Shown here: one piece after another, positions 48,995 through 57,041 of the stretch
How positions within the stretch are numbered: the first letter of the stretch is position 1
How the letters are laid out: each line of letters starts with the position of its first letter
DNA from: Duganella aceris
Lineage (GTDB): Bacteria > Pseudomonadota > Gammaproteobacteria > Burkholderiales > Burkholderiaceae_D
Direction of reading: 5' to 3'
DNA length: 64,000 nucleotides
Assembly (NCBI RefSeq): GCF_011090165.1
Contig: NZ_JAADJT010000005.1
Span: forward strand, 186,001-250,000
Program-made: the position numbers and the translations under genes
Notes under the pieces: model-generated
Seen by the model: the letters and a program-made list of their open reading frames with translations, nothing else
Databases searched by the model: none
What the model was told of the DNA's origin: nothing

Positions 48995-51900
48995 GCCGCG
49001 CTCAATTGCTTCTGCACCAGTTCATAATACATGCCGCGCCGTTCCAGCAATTCCTCATGGCGTCCCATTTCGGCGATCGCACCTTCGTACAGCACGATGA
49101 TCTTGTCGGCCCGCATGATGGTGCTGAGCCGGTGCGCGATGATGACCGCGGTGCGGCCCTCCAGGATTGCCTGCATGTTGCCGATGATGTTGCTCTCCGA
49201 CTGGGTATCTAGCGCGGAGGTGGCCTCGTCGAACACCAGCAGACGCGGATCGTGATAGAGCGCGCGGGCGATGCACAGCCGCTGAACCTGGCCGCCGGAC
49301 AGGCCGACGCCGCGTTCGCCGACGACTTGCTCGTACCCCAGCGGCAATTTGCTGATGAAGGCGTGCGCGTCCGCCATCTTCGCCACTTCTTCGATGCGGC
49401 GCCGATCCGGGCTGTCGTCGCCGCTGGCGATGTTTTCGGCGATGGTGCCGGAAAACAGCAGGTTGCTCTGCATGACGTAGCCGACCTGCGCGCGATAGTA
49501 ATCCTTGTCGATCACGCTCATATCGTAGCCGTCGATGATGATCTTGCCTTCGGTGGGCGGATAGAAACCGACCAGCAATTTGGCCAGCGTGGTCTTGCCC
49601 GATCCGCTGCGGCCGACGATCGCCACCAGTTCGCCCGGCCTGATGTCGACGCTGATGTTTTCCAGCACATAGGGCGTATCGCCGTCGCCGTAGCGGAAGT
49701 ACATGCCGTCGAGCTTGATCTCGCCCTGCAGGTCGGGCAGCACCACGCGCGAGGCCAGGTCCGCCGGTTTCTGCTCCGGTTCGATGTCCAGCACGTCGCC
49801 GAGCCGTTCCATCGCCACCGTGGCGTCGGCCAGACGGCTCCACAGGCCCACCAGGCCCATCAGCGGCGCCAGCACGCTGCCCATCAGCGCATTGAACGCG
49901 ATCAGCTGGCCGATCGAGAGTTCGCGCGCCAGCACCAGGTCGGCGCCCACCCACAGGATCGCGATGGTGGTGGCGGCGTGCAGCAGCTGGCTGCCCAGGC
50001 CGACCAGGATATTGAACGATTGCGAACGGTACTGCACCTCCAGCGCCTTGACGTATTTTTTCTCCCATTTCAGCCGCACCGGCCGCTCGCTGCCCATGCC
50101 CTTGATGGTCTCGATGCCGCCCAGCGCCTCCATCAGGAACGAGTGCGCGTCGGTCGAGGCGGTGAAGACTTCGCGCGCGTAGTCCTTGATGCGCGGCGTG
50201 GCCACCACCGTCACCGCCATGATCGGAATCACGAAGCCGATCAGCAGCAGCGTCAGCTTGACGTTGTACAGGAACAGGATGGTGAAATAGATGAACACCA
50301 TCAGCAGGTTGAGCACGGTGGTGACGGTCGACTCCGTCAGAAAGGCGCGGATGGTCTGGTTTTCCTGGAACCGCGCCATGATGTCGCCGGTCTTTCGTTT
50401 TGCGAAGAAGGAGTAGGGCAGCGACATCGTATGCTTGAAGAACTGTGACATCATGGAGAAGTCGAGGTTGCGCACCATGTAGTTCGCGAGGTGGGCGCGT
50501 ACCGTCGACATCAGCTGGGTGAACACGGTGGCGATGACCAGGCCGGTGATCAGCAGGTGCAGCAGGCTGACATTGTGGTGCACCACCACGCCGTCGAGGA
50601 TGTTCTGGATGATCATGGGGGGAACAATTCCCAGCATCTGGATGACAAAGGTGGCGAGGAACAGATGCCACAAGATGGTCTTGTACGGCGCCAGGTAGCC
50701 GACGAAGCGCAGCCAGGGCGAACGCGCGGCGGTCAGCTGGACCATTTCCTGTCCCGGCGTGAAGACCAGGCAGGTGCCGCTCCAGCCGCGCTCGAATTCC
50801 TCCACGCTCATCTTCTTGAAGCCGACGGCGGGATCGGCCACCCACACCTGGCGCGCCGAGATGCCGTACACCACGACGTAGTGGTAGCCTTCCCAGTGGA
50901 TGATGAACGGCAGTTCGAAGCCCTTCAGGGCGTCGAAGGTGCACTGCACGCCGCGCGTGCTGAAGCCGAGCGACTCGCCGGCGCGCGCCAGGCTGTCGAG
51001 CGTGGCGCCCTGAGTCGTGACGTTGGCCAGTTCGCGCAGTTTGCCCAAGGTCATGTTGATGCCGTAATGCCGGCACAGCATGGCAAGGCAGGCCGCGCCG
51101 CAATCCATTTCCTCGGCTTGTTCGACCAGCGCGAAGCGCTTGAGGATTTTTTCGTCGCCCTCTGGCGTCGATTGCAGGTCGAGCAGCAATGGCCGCTTGC
51201 GCCGTTCGGCCAGTCTTTTTTGCCGGTGCAGCTCGCGCTCGACGAAGCGGATGCGCTCCTCGATCACCTCGCGCAGCTTCTCGTTGCGTTCCAGGATGAC
51301 GTGCGCGGTCTTTTCCGGCAACACCAGCAAGGTGGTGTCGGTGGTGGCGACCACGGACGCCATCTGTTCCTGGCGCATCAGGCATGCCTTCTCGCCGAAG
51401 ATTTCACCCGGACCCAGCGTGGCCAGCACGTACTCGCTGCCGGCGTCGTGGTAGACCACCCGCACTTGCCCTTGCCGCACCACATACAGGCGGCGATCGT
51501 CGCGCGAGTCCTGTTGCAGGATTTCCTTTCCCGCCGCAATGCGCTTGACGCCGACGCTGCGCACGAACTCCTCGAGTTCCGACTGGCTCACCTTGCCGCG
51601 CAGGTCGAACAGGCGCGCCACCAGACCGCCGGCCGAACTGATCGCGACGTAATTGCTGATGAATTGCAAGGCGACCGGATTGCGGGCCAGCTCCGGTTCG
51701 AACGCGGATCGGGCGATGAACAGCAATTCGGTCTTCACCGAGGCGCGCGCCGACACTTCATGTTGATGGTCGCGCAGCATGGCGATCTCGGCAAACACTT
51801 CGCCGGCCTTGCGCACGCCCATGCTCGCTTCCTTGCCGTGCTCGTCGCTGAATACGCGTACGGAACCGGAGCGGATCACATACAGTCCGGCCGCCGCTTC

Positions 51901-52050
51901 GCCCGCCTTGCAAATGGTGTCGCCGAAGGCGTAGAAACGCGATTCGGCCGCATCGGCGATCCGCGCCAGTTCGTCGGGTGTGAAGGGCGACAGGATTTCC
52001 ACCGTCGCCAGGAACTCGGCGACAGGGTGGGTTTGCGGTAGTGGGTCCAT
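48991..52050 (-). CDS. C39-peptidase ABC transporter with two cNMP-binding-like domains
   Basis: A 1019-residue peptide exporter that cuts GG leaders and moves the cores across the inner membrane. Two cyclic-nucleotide-binding-like domains come first (about 15-135 and 150-260). The C39 peptidase (about 303-435) has Cys317 in EEMDCGAACLAML, His390 in WEGYHYVVVYG and Asp406 in VWVADPA, so the triad is complete. Membrane helices span about 445-740. The ATPase has Walker A GRSGSGKT (813-820), signature LSGGQ (917-921) and Walker B LLVFDEATSALD. It is 18 bases downstream of the parvulin gene and overlaps the activator gene. The N-terminal sensor domains are unusual and suggest gated export. Confidence 0.95.
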   Translation of the reverse strand: MDPLPQTHPVAEFLATVEILSPFTPDELARIADAAESRFYAFGDTICKAGEAAAGLYVIRSGSVRVFSDEHGKEASMGVRKAGEVFAEIAMLRDHQHEVSARASVKTELLFIARSAFEPELARNPVALQFISNYVAISSAGGLVARLFDLRGKVSQSELEEFVRSVGVKRIAAGKEILQQDSRDDRRLYVVRQGQVRVVYHDAGSEYVLATLGPGEIFGEKACLMRQEQMASVVATTDTTLLVLPEKTAHVILERNEKLREVIEERIRFVERELHRQKRLAERRKRPLLLDLQSTPEGDEKILKRFALVEQAEEMDCGAACLAMLCRHYGINMTLGKLRELANVTTQGATLDSLARAGESLGFSTRGVQCTFDALKGFELPFIIHWEGYHYVVVYGISARQVWVADPAVGFKKMSVEEFERGWSGTCLVFTPGQEMVQLTAARSPWLRFVGYLAPYKTILWHLFLATFVIQMLGIVPPMIIQNILDGVVVHHNVSLLHLLITGLVIATVFTQLMSTVRAHLANYMVRNLDFSMMSQFFKHTMSLPYSFFAKRKTGDIMARFQENQTIRAFLTESTVTTVLNLLMVFIYFTILFLYNVKLTLLLIGFVIPIMAVTVVATPRIKDYAREVFTASTDAHSFLMEALGGIETIKGMGSERPVRLKWEKKYVKALEVQYRSQSFNILVGLGSQLLHAATTIAILWVGADLVLARELSIGQLIAFNALMGSVLAPLMGLVGLWSRLADATVAMERLGDVLDIEPEQKPADLASRVVLPDLQGEIKLDGMYFRYGDGDTPYVLENISVDIRPGELVAIVGRSGSGKTTLAKLLVGFYPPTEGKIIIDGYDMSVIDKDYYRAQVGYVMQSNLLFSGTIAENIASGDDSPDRRRIEEVAKMADAHAFISKLPLGYEQVVGERGVGLSGGQVQRLCIARALYHDPRLLVFDEATSALDTQSESNIIGNMQAILEGRTAVIIAHRLSTIMRADKIIVLYEGAIAEMGRHEELLERRGMYYELVQKQLSAA

Positions 52051-52068
52051 GTCTGGGCGCCGCCGGGA

Positions 52069-52830
52069 TTACCTGGCCGGGCAGGCTTCGATCAGGTGCT
52101 CCTGCGCGCGTGCCTGCAACCAGCCCTCGCGCAGCAGCCGGCGGATTTCGGCGGAGGTGTCCTCATCGAGCGTGGCGGGACACTTCGCGTTGACGGCGAA
52201 GATTTCGTAGAACGAGCGGTCGGGCGAGGCGAAGGGGCCGAGCAGCTCGCCCGCGACCGCGTTGAACACGCGCGCCTCGATGTCGGCCTTGAGCGAGCCG
52301 CGCAGGATTTTGCCGATCATTCCGCCGCGCTCGCGGGCATCGCCGATCGAGTGTTCGCGCGCCATCTCGGCGAAGCTGTCGGGGTCGTCGGCCAGCACCG
52401 ACATCATCTCCTTCGCCTTGCCTTCCGTATCGAGCACGATATGGCTCACTTCGACGCTGTCGAATTTGGGCGAGTTGAGTTTGAAATATTGTTCGACCGC
52501 CGCATCGCTGCAGACGATGGCCATCATTTTTTCCTGGTACAAACCGTCGGTGATGAAAAGTTCGAATTCGTCGAGCGTGACGCCAAGTATGTCGAGGTAA
52601 TGATTCATGTCGGCGGCGCGGTGCAGGCCCTGGCTGCGGCGGAACTGGTCGGCGCGCTCCTGGACCGCATCGGGGGACAGCTGCAAGCCCTGTTTCTTCG
52701 CGGCCCGCACTGTCAGCTTGTCGCGCACCAGCTGTTCGATCAGGCCCTCGAACTGCCCGCTGAGCTTGAGCGTCCGGATGAAACTGTCGGTGTCGATGAC
52801 TTCGTCGTCGATGCGCACAATCGCTGTCAT
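52069..52830 (-). CDS. PpiC-type parvulin peptidyl-prolyl isomerase
   Basis: A 253-residue protein with an N-terminal SurA/trigger-like helical part (VIDTDSFIRTLKLSGQFEGL) and a parvulin domain (about 125-235): VEVSHIVLDTEGKAKEMMSV, FAEMAREHSIGDARERGGMI, VFNAVAGELLGPF. The start at 52830 has a perfect GGGAGG site; the longer frame to 52884 is unlikely. No signal peptide is visible, so it probably works in the cytoplasm, perhaps keeping precursors ready for export. It is the first gene of the unit isomerase - ABC transporter - activator. Confidence 0.88.
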   Translation of the reverse strand: MTAIVRIDDEVIDTDSFIRTLKLSGQFEGLIEQLVRDKLTVRAAKKQGLQLSPDAVQERADQFRRSQGLHRAADMNHYLDILGVTLDEFELFITDGLYQEKMMAIVCSDAAVEQYFKLNSPKFDSVEVSHIVLDTEGKAKEMMSVLADDPDSFAEMAREHSIGDARERGGMIGKILRGSLKADIEARVFNAVAGELLGPFASPDRSFYEIFAVNAKCPATLDEDTSAEIRRLLREGWLQARAQEHLIEACPAR

Positions 52831-52986
52831 GGTGCCTCCCTGGTTCGCGCCAATGCAATGCTGGGTTGCTTGTGTGCAGGCCACGCCGGGCCTGCGACCA
52901 ATTCACAGCGTATACGGTCGCGCGTGAAATGCAATCGCGCGCGGCAATCCATCGCAACCGCTTGCCTGTTGCGCGTGGCGGGCTTG

Positions 52987-53012
52987 ATTATATTTGCCTA
53001 AGCAAATATAAT
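52987..53012. promoter_or_regulatory. MarR operator: perfect palindrome before marR-like gene
   Basis: ATTATATTTGC (52987-52997) and GCAAATATAAT (53002-53012) are perfect 11-base arms around CTAA; the core TTGCCTAAGCAA is a typical MarR-family site. It ends seven bases before the ATG at 53020, so binding would repress the MarR gene and probably mqo. Confidence 0.75.
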
Positions 53013-53019
53013 TCAACCC

Positions 53020-53457
53020 ATGCAAACACTTAAAGAGCTGCAAAACGGGCAATTCGGCTACCTGATCAACCAGGTCCGCAATGCGCTTTTCTCGGCGTTG
53101 GATAAAGAGATGCAGCCGCTCGACCTGACCGCGTCGCAATTTGTCGTGGTGATCAACGCGATGCGGGGAAACGCACGGACCGTCAACGAGTTTTGCCAGC
53201 TGGCCGGGATCGAGGCCGGTCCCATGTCGCGGTTGCTCGATCGGCTGGAGGCCAAGGACATCATCCGCAAGGAGCGGGACCTGGTCGACCGCCGTCAAGT
53301 CAATGTCACCCTCACCGAGAAAGGCGCGGCGCTGTACCAGCCGATCACCGAGGGCATCAACCAGGTCTATGGGAAGCTGTTGACCGGGTTCAGCGAACAG
53401 GAAGCAGTGGCGTTCAAACAAGCGTTGGAAAAAATCTTAATCAACGCAAAACAGTAG
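53020..53457 (+). CDS. MarR family transcriptional regulator
   Basis: A 145-residue winged-helix regulator. The dimer helix, the recognition helix region (VNEFCQLAGIEAGPMSRLLD) and the wing (KERDLVDRRQVNVTLTEKG) are clear. A perfect palindrome covers its leader, which points to autoregulation. It is 21 bases upstream of mqo on the same strand, so it probably controls that gene; the ligand is not known. Confidence 0.93.
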   Translation: MQTLKELQNGQFGYLINQVRNALFSALDKEMQPLDLTASQFVVVINAMRGNARTVNEFCQLAGIEAGPMSRLLDRLEAKDIIRKERDLVDRRQVNVTLTEKGAALYQPITEGINQVYGKLLTGFSEQEAVAFKQALEKILINAKQ

Positions 53458-53478
53458 TTTCTTCTGAAGGTAATCCCC

Positions 53479-55182
53479 ATGAGTCAAGCAAATAACAACA
53501 CAGCAGGCGGCAAGCGCTTCTCCCGACGCAAGTTTATCGGAGCCGCCGTGGGCGCTGCTGCCGTATGGGGCGGGTACTCGGTATTCTTCGGCGGCCAGTT
53601 CCGTGCCGACAAGGCGGATCGCTCGGTCGACGTGCTGCTGATCGGCGGCGGCATCATGAGCGCGACGCTCGGTGTCTATCTGTCCGAGCTGGAACCCAAG
53701 TGGACCTTCGAAGTGTTCGAACGCCTGGATAAAGTTGCGGAGGAAAGTTCGAACGGCTGGAACAACGCCGGCACCGGACACTCGGCGCTCTGCGAACTCA
53801 ACTACACGCCGATGGACGACAAGGGCGAAGTGCATATCACCCAGGCGATCGGCATCAACGAGAACTTCCAGATCTCGCGCCAGTTCTGGTCGCATCAGGT
53901 GCGCAAGGGCGTGCTGGGCAATCCGCGTGAATTCATCAATTCGACGCCGCATATGAATCTGGTGTTCGGCAAGGAGAACCGCGAGTTCATCCGCAAGCGC
54001 GTCGCCGCGTTGAAGGCATCGCCGCTGTTCGCCGGCATGGAAATGACCACCGATCCGGCCAAGATCACCGAATGGGTTCCGATCATGATGGAGGGACGCA
54101 AGCCGGACGAGATGGTGACCGCCACCCGTTCGCCGCTCGGCACCGACGTCAACCTGGGCTCGATCACCCGCCAGTTCTACCAGCATCTGCGCCAGGCGGG
54201 AAGCCAGATTACCACCGGCCACGAAGTGCGCTCGATCACGCGCAACGGCGACGGCTCCTGGCGCGTGTCGGCGTTCGACATCAAGGACAGCTCGAAGATC
54301 CAGACCATCGATGCGCGCCACATCTTCATCGGCGCCGGCGGCGCCGCCTTGCCGCTGCTGCAGTTGTCCGGCATTCCTGAAGCGAAGCAATATGGCGGCT
54401 TCCCGGTCGGCGGCGAGTTCCTGGTGACGGATAATCCCGCCATCACCTCGCGCCACCTGGCCAAGGTCTACGGCTTGGCGGATACCGGTTCGCCGCCGAT
54501 GTCGGTGCCGCATCTGGATACCCGTGTGCTGGATGGCAAGACCGTGCTGCTGTTCGGCCCGTTCGCCACCTGGTCGACGAAATTCCTCAAGAATGGCTCG
54601 TATTTCGACATCGCGAAGGCCACCACGCCGTCCAATATCATTCCGCAACTTCAAGTCGGCGCCCACGAGTTTGCGCTGGTGAAGTATCTCGCGCAGCAAT
54701 TGGAGTTGTCGCGGGAAGACAAGATGGCGGCGTTGCGCCGCTACATGCCGGAAGCGAAGGACGAGGATTGGCGCTTGTGGCAAGCCGGCCAGCGCGTGCA
54801 GATCATCAAGAACATGCCCGACAAGGGCGGCGTGCTGAAGCTGGGCACTGAGGTCGTGGTGTCGGCGGATCGCTCGGTGTCCGCGTTGCTGGGCGCGTCG
54901 CCGGGCGGCTCCACCTCGCCGGCGATCATGTTGTCGCTGCTGGAGAAGGTCTTCCCGGATCGCGTCAAGTCCGAGGCCTGGCAGTCCAAGATTCGCGAGA
55001 TCGTGCCATCTTATGGCAAAAAGCTCAACGAGAACCCGGAGCTGCTGGCGACGACGTGGGCGACCACCGCCGAAACCTTGCAACTCGCGATAGCATCGCC
55101 GAGTCTGGAGGGAGTCGTCGCAGGCAGCGCTCCCGTCGGGCAACCGGTCGAACCGAAAAAAGTGCCGGATATCGCGCTGTAG
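53479..55182 (+). CDS. mqo: malate:quinone oxidoreductase with Tat-like N-terminus
   Basis: A 567-residue FAD enzyme that oxidises malate to oxaloacetate and passes electrons to quinone, an alternative to malate dehydrogenase in the TCA cycle. FAD-binding VDVLLIGGGIMSATLGVYLS is at about 50-70, followed by the family segments ESSNGWNNAGTGHSALCELN and PMDDKGEVHI; FIGAGGAALPLLQ and the C-terminal GASPGGSTSPAIM are also present. It carries an extra 40-residue N-terminus with FSRRKFIGAAVGAAAVWGGY, a twin-arginine-like signal, which common cytoplasmic Mqo proteins lack, so a periplasmic location is possible. A terminator follows. Confidence 0.94.
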   Translation: MSQANNNTAGGKRFSRRKFIGAAVGAAAVWGGYSVFFGGQFRADKADRSVDVLLIGGGIMSATLGVYLSELEPKWTFEVFERLDKVAEESSNGWNNAGTGHSALCELNYTPMDDKGEVHITQAIGINENFQISRQFWSHQVRKGVLGNPREFINSTPHMNLVFGKENREFIRKRVAALKASPLFAGMEMTTDPAKITEWVPIMMEGRKPDEMVTATRSPLGTDVNLGSITRQFYQHLRQAGSQITTGHEVRSITRNGDGSWRVSAFDIKDSSKIQTIDARHIFIGAGGAALPLLQLSGIPEAKQYGGFPVGGEFLVTDNPAITSRHLAKVYGLADTGSPPMSVPHLDTRVLDGKTVLLFGPFATWSTKFLKNGSYFDIAKATTPSNIIPQLQVGAHEFALVKYLAQQLELSREDKMAALRRYMPEAKDEDWRLWQAGQRVQIIKNMPDKGGVLKLGTEVVVSADRSVSALLGASPGGSTSPAIMLSLLEKVFPDRVKSEAWQSKIREIVPSYGKKLNENPELLATTWATTAETLQLAIASPSLEGVVAGSAPVGQPVEPKKVPDIAL

Positions 55183-55223
55183 CGCGCCGCACGGCAGAGA
55201 GGGGCGGCCACCGCCCCGCCTAT

Positions 55224-55249
55224 AAAAGCTCGCTTCGGCGAGCTTTTTG
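55224..55249 (+). terminator. terminator after mqo
   Basis: AAAAGCTCGC (55224-55233) and GCGAGCTTTT (55238-55247) form a perfect ten-base stem with a stable TTCG loop and a T-run. Confidence 0.9.
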
Positions 55250-55368
55250 CTTTCCGTGCGTCGAAGGCGCAGCCCCCCGTATTGGGGGGCTTTGCGCGGA
55301 AACGGCCGGCTAGACTGCAAGCCTGATCCCTGCAACAGCGGATGCCGCCAGCGGTGCCGCCCCCCATC

Positions 55369-55878
55369 ATGACGCCTGTAAAAAACGCCGCGCTGGCCTG
55401 TCTGTTGTCCATCCTTTGCCTGACCGCGCATGGCGCCGACGACGCTTCCGCCACCGCCACGACCTTCGCCGCGCTGTACGCCAAATTCAATGCGGCGATG
55501 AACGCGCGGAACACCGCCGAAGTCAGCGCCATGCTGACGCCCGACTTCGACGGCGAGGACGTCGCCGGCAAGCCACGGTCCGCCGGAAAGTTACTCGAGG
55601 AGATCGGCGCGCTCCCCGAGGACGGCAACAGAAAGCTCGACAGCACCGTCGTGTCGTTGACGCTGGACGGCGCGACCGCGCACGTGGTGCAGCGCTTGCT
55701 GGTGACGACGACCAAAAGCCTGCTCGGTAAAAAAATGACGTTCGAACTGGCCGCCACCTCCGACGACACCTGGACCCAGACCGCCGGCACGTGGCGGCTG
55801 TCGAAGTCCATGACGCGCCGGATGCAGTACTCGGCCAACGGCAGCGTGCTGTCCCTGAAAACCAATCCAGCCAAATAG
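55369..55878 (+). CDS. secreted NTF2-like protein (DUF4440 type)
   Basis: A 169-residue protein with signal peptide (AALACLLSILCLTAHGAD) and an NTF2-like cone fold: FAALYAKFNAAMNARNTAEV, SAMLTPDFDGEDVAG, then strands ending in TAGTWRLSKSMTRRM. These domains bind small ligands or act as helpers; no activity can be named. The ATG 55369 gives a clean signal; an earlier ATG at 55342 adds nine Pro-rich residues. It precedes the CoA transferase gene by 29 bases. Confidence 0.75.
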   Translation: MTPVKNAALACLLSILCLTAHGADDASATATTFAALYAKFNAAMNARNTAEVSAMLTPDFDGEDVAGKPRSAGKLLEEIGALPEDGNRKLDSTVVSLTLDGATAHVVQRLLVTTTKSLLGKKMTFELAATSDDTWTQTAGTWRLSKSMTRRMQYSANGSVLSLKTNPAK

Positions 55879-55907
55879 CCATTGGTCAAGCGAACCGAAG
55901 GAACACC

Positions 55908-56933
55908 ATGAGCGGACCTTTGCACGGCGTGAACATCGTCGAATTCGAGGCGATCGGCCCCGGCCCCCTGTGCGGCCGCATGCTGGCGGGGATGGGGGCC
56001 CGGGTCACCGTCATCGCCCGGCCGGCATCCAGCAAGTTGCAGGCGCAATTCGGGGCCGCCGACCTGGAATGGAGCCGTGGCAAGACCCGCCTCGTGCTCG
56101 ACCTGAAGGACCCCGCGCAACGCGAGCAGGCATTGCGCCTGGCCGCCGGCGCCGACGCCCTGATCGAGGGCAACCGCCCCGGCGTGATGGAACGCCTCGG
56201 ACTCGGGCCGGCCGCGCTGGCGCTGCATAATCCCGCCCTGGTGTATGGACGCATGACCGGCTGGGGGCAGAGCGGCCCGCTGGCTCAAACGGCCGGCCAC
56301 GATCTGAATTACGCGGCGCTGAGCGGGACGCTGGCGGTGTCCGCCCATCGCGGCGCGGTGCCGATCTTGCCACCGGCCGTGGCCGGCGACGGCGCCGGCG
56401 CGCTGGGGCTGGCGTTCGGCATCGCCTGCGCCTTGTTCGAGGTGCGCCGCACCGGCAAGGGCAAGGTGGTCGACGCTGCCATCGTCGACATCATGGCCAT
56501 GGTCGGCGGCATTGCGCAATGGGCAGAGGCCGCCGGCCAGCTTGGCGGTGAAAATGCCGGCCTGTTCCACGACTCGCCGTTCTACGACGTGTATCGCTGC
56601 GCCGACGGCGGCTTCATCACCATCGGCGCGCTCGAGCCGCCATTCTATGCCTTGTTGCTGGAAAAATTGCAACTCACCGATATCGATCCCGCCGCGCAAT
56701 TCGACCGCGCCGCCTGGCCGGCGCTCAAGGGGCGCTTGCGGGTGCTGTTCCTGCAGCGCACGCGGCAAGCGTGGTGCGAGCTGCTGGAGGGGACCGACGC
56801 CTGCTTCGCACCGGTCCTGAGCCTGGCCGAGGCCGCGCGCCACCCGCACAACGTGGCGCGCGCCAATTTCGCCTCCAACGCCGCCGGCGCATTGTTCGGC
56901 AACGCCGCCCCGCGCTTCAGCGACCTGGCCTGA
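55908..56933 (+). CDS. CaiB/BaiF family CoA transferase (alpha-methylacyl-CoA racemase type)
   Basis: A 341-residue type III CoA transferase-fold protein. Motifs: GVNIVEFEAIGPGPLCGRML, LVLDLKDPAQREQ, LIEGNRPGVMERLGLGP, YGRMTGWGQSGPLAQTAGHD and AALSGTLAVSAHR, which fit alpha-methylacyl-CoA racemases, where His and Asp of the GHDLNY segment catalyse proton exchange. GAAGGA precedes the ATG. The C-terminus is 20-30 residues shorter than usual. It is the likely first gene of an acyl/ester catabolic block that runs to the window end. A C6-G6 hairpin follows at about 56935-56951. Confidence 0.88.
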   Translation: MSGPLHGVNIVEFEAIGPGPLCGRMLAGMGARVTVIARPASSKLQAQFGAADLEWSRGKTRLVLDLKDPAQREQALRLAAGADALIEGNRPGVMERLGLGPAALALHNPALVYGRMTGWGQSGPLAQTAGHDLNYAALSGTLAVSAHRGAVPILPPAVAGDGAGALGLAFGIACALFEVRRTGKGKVVDAAIVDIMAMVGGIAQWAEAAGQLGGENAGLFHDSPFYDVYRCADGGFITIGALEPPFYALLLEKLQLTDIDPAAQFDRAAWPALKGRLRVLFLQRTRQAWCELLEGTDACFAPVLSLAEAARHPHNVARANFASNAAGALFGNAAPRFSDLA

Positions 56934-57041
56934 CCCCCCATCAAGGGGGGGGAGCCGCTCCTCCCCACCTCTATCATTTCCTTAACGCATGCAGGCATTT
57001 GCCCTGGATGCAACTTCGGCCATCAATGTGAAAGGCAGCAT

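Noticed and set aside
30977..52830. Type VI secretion cluster (kinase, PP2C, FHA present)
   Set aside because: No Tss/Tag structural gene such as tssB, tssC, clpV, hcp or vgrG is in the window; instead a type I exporter is present.
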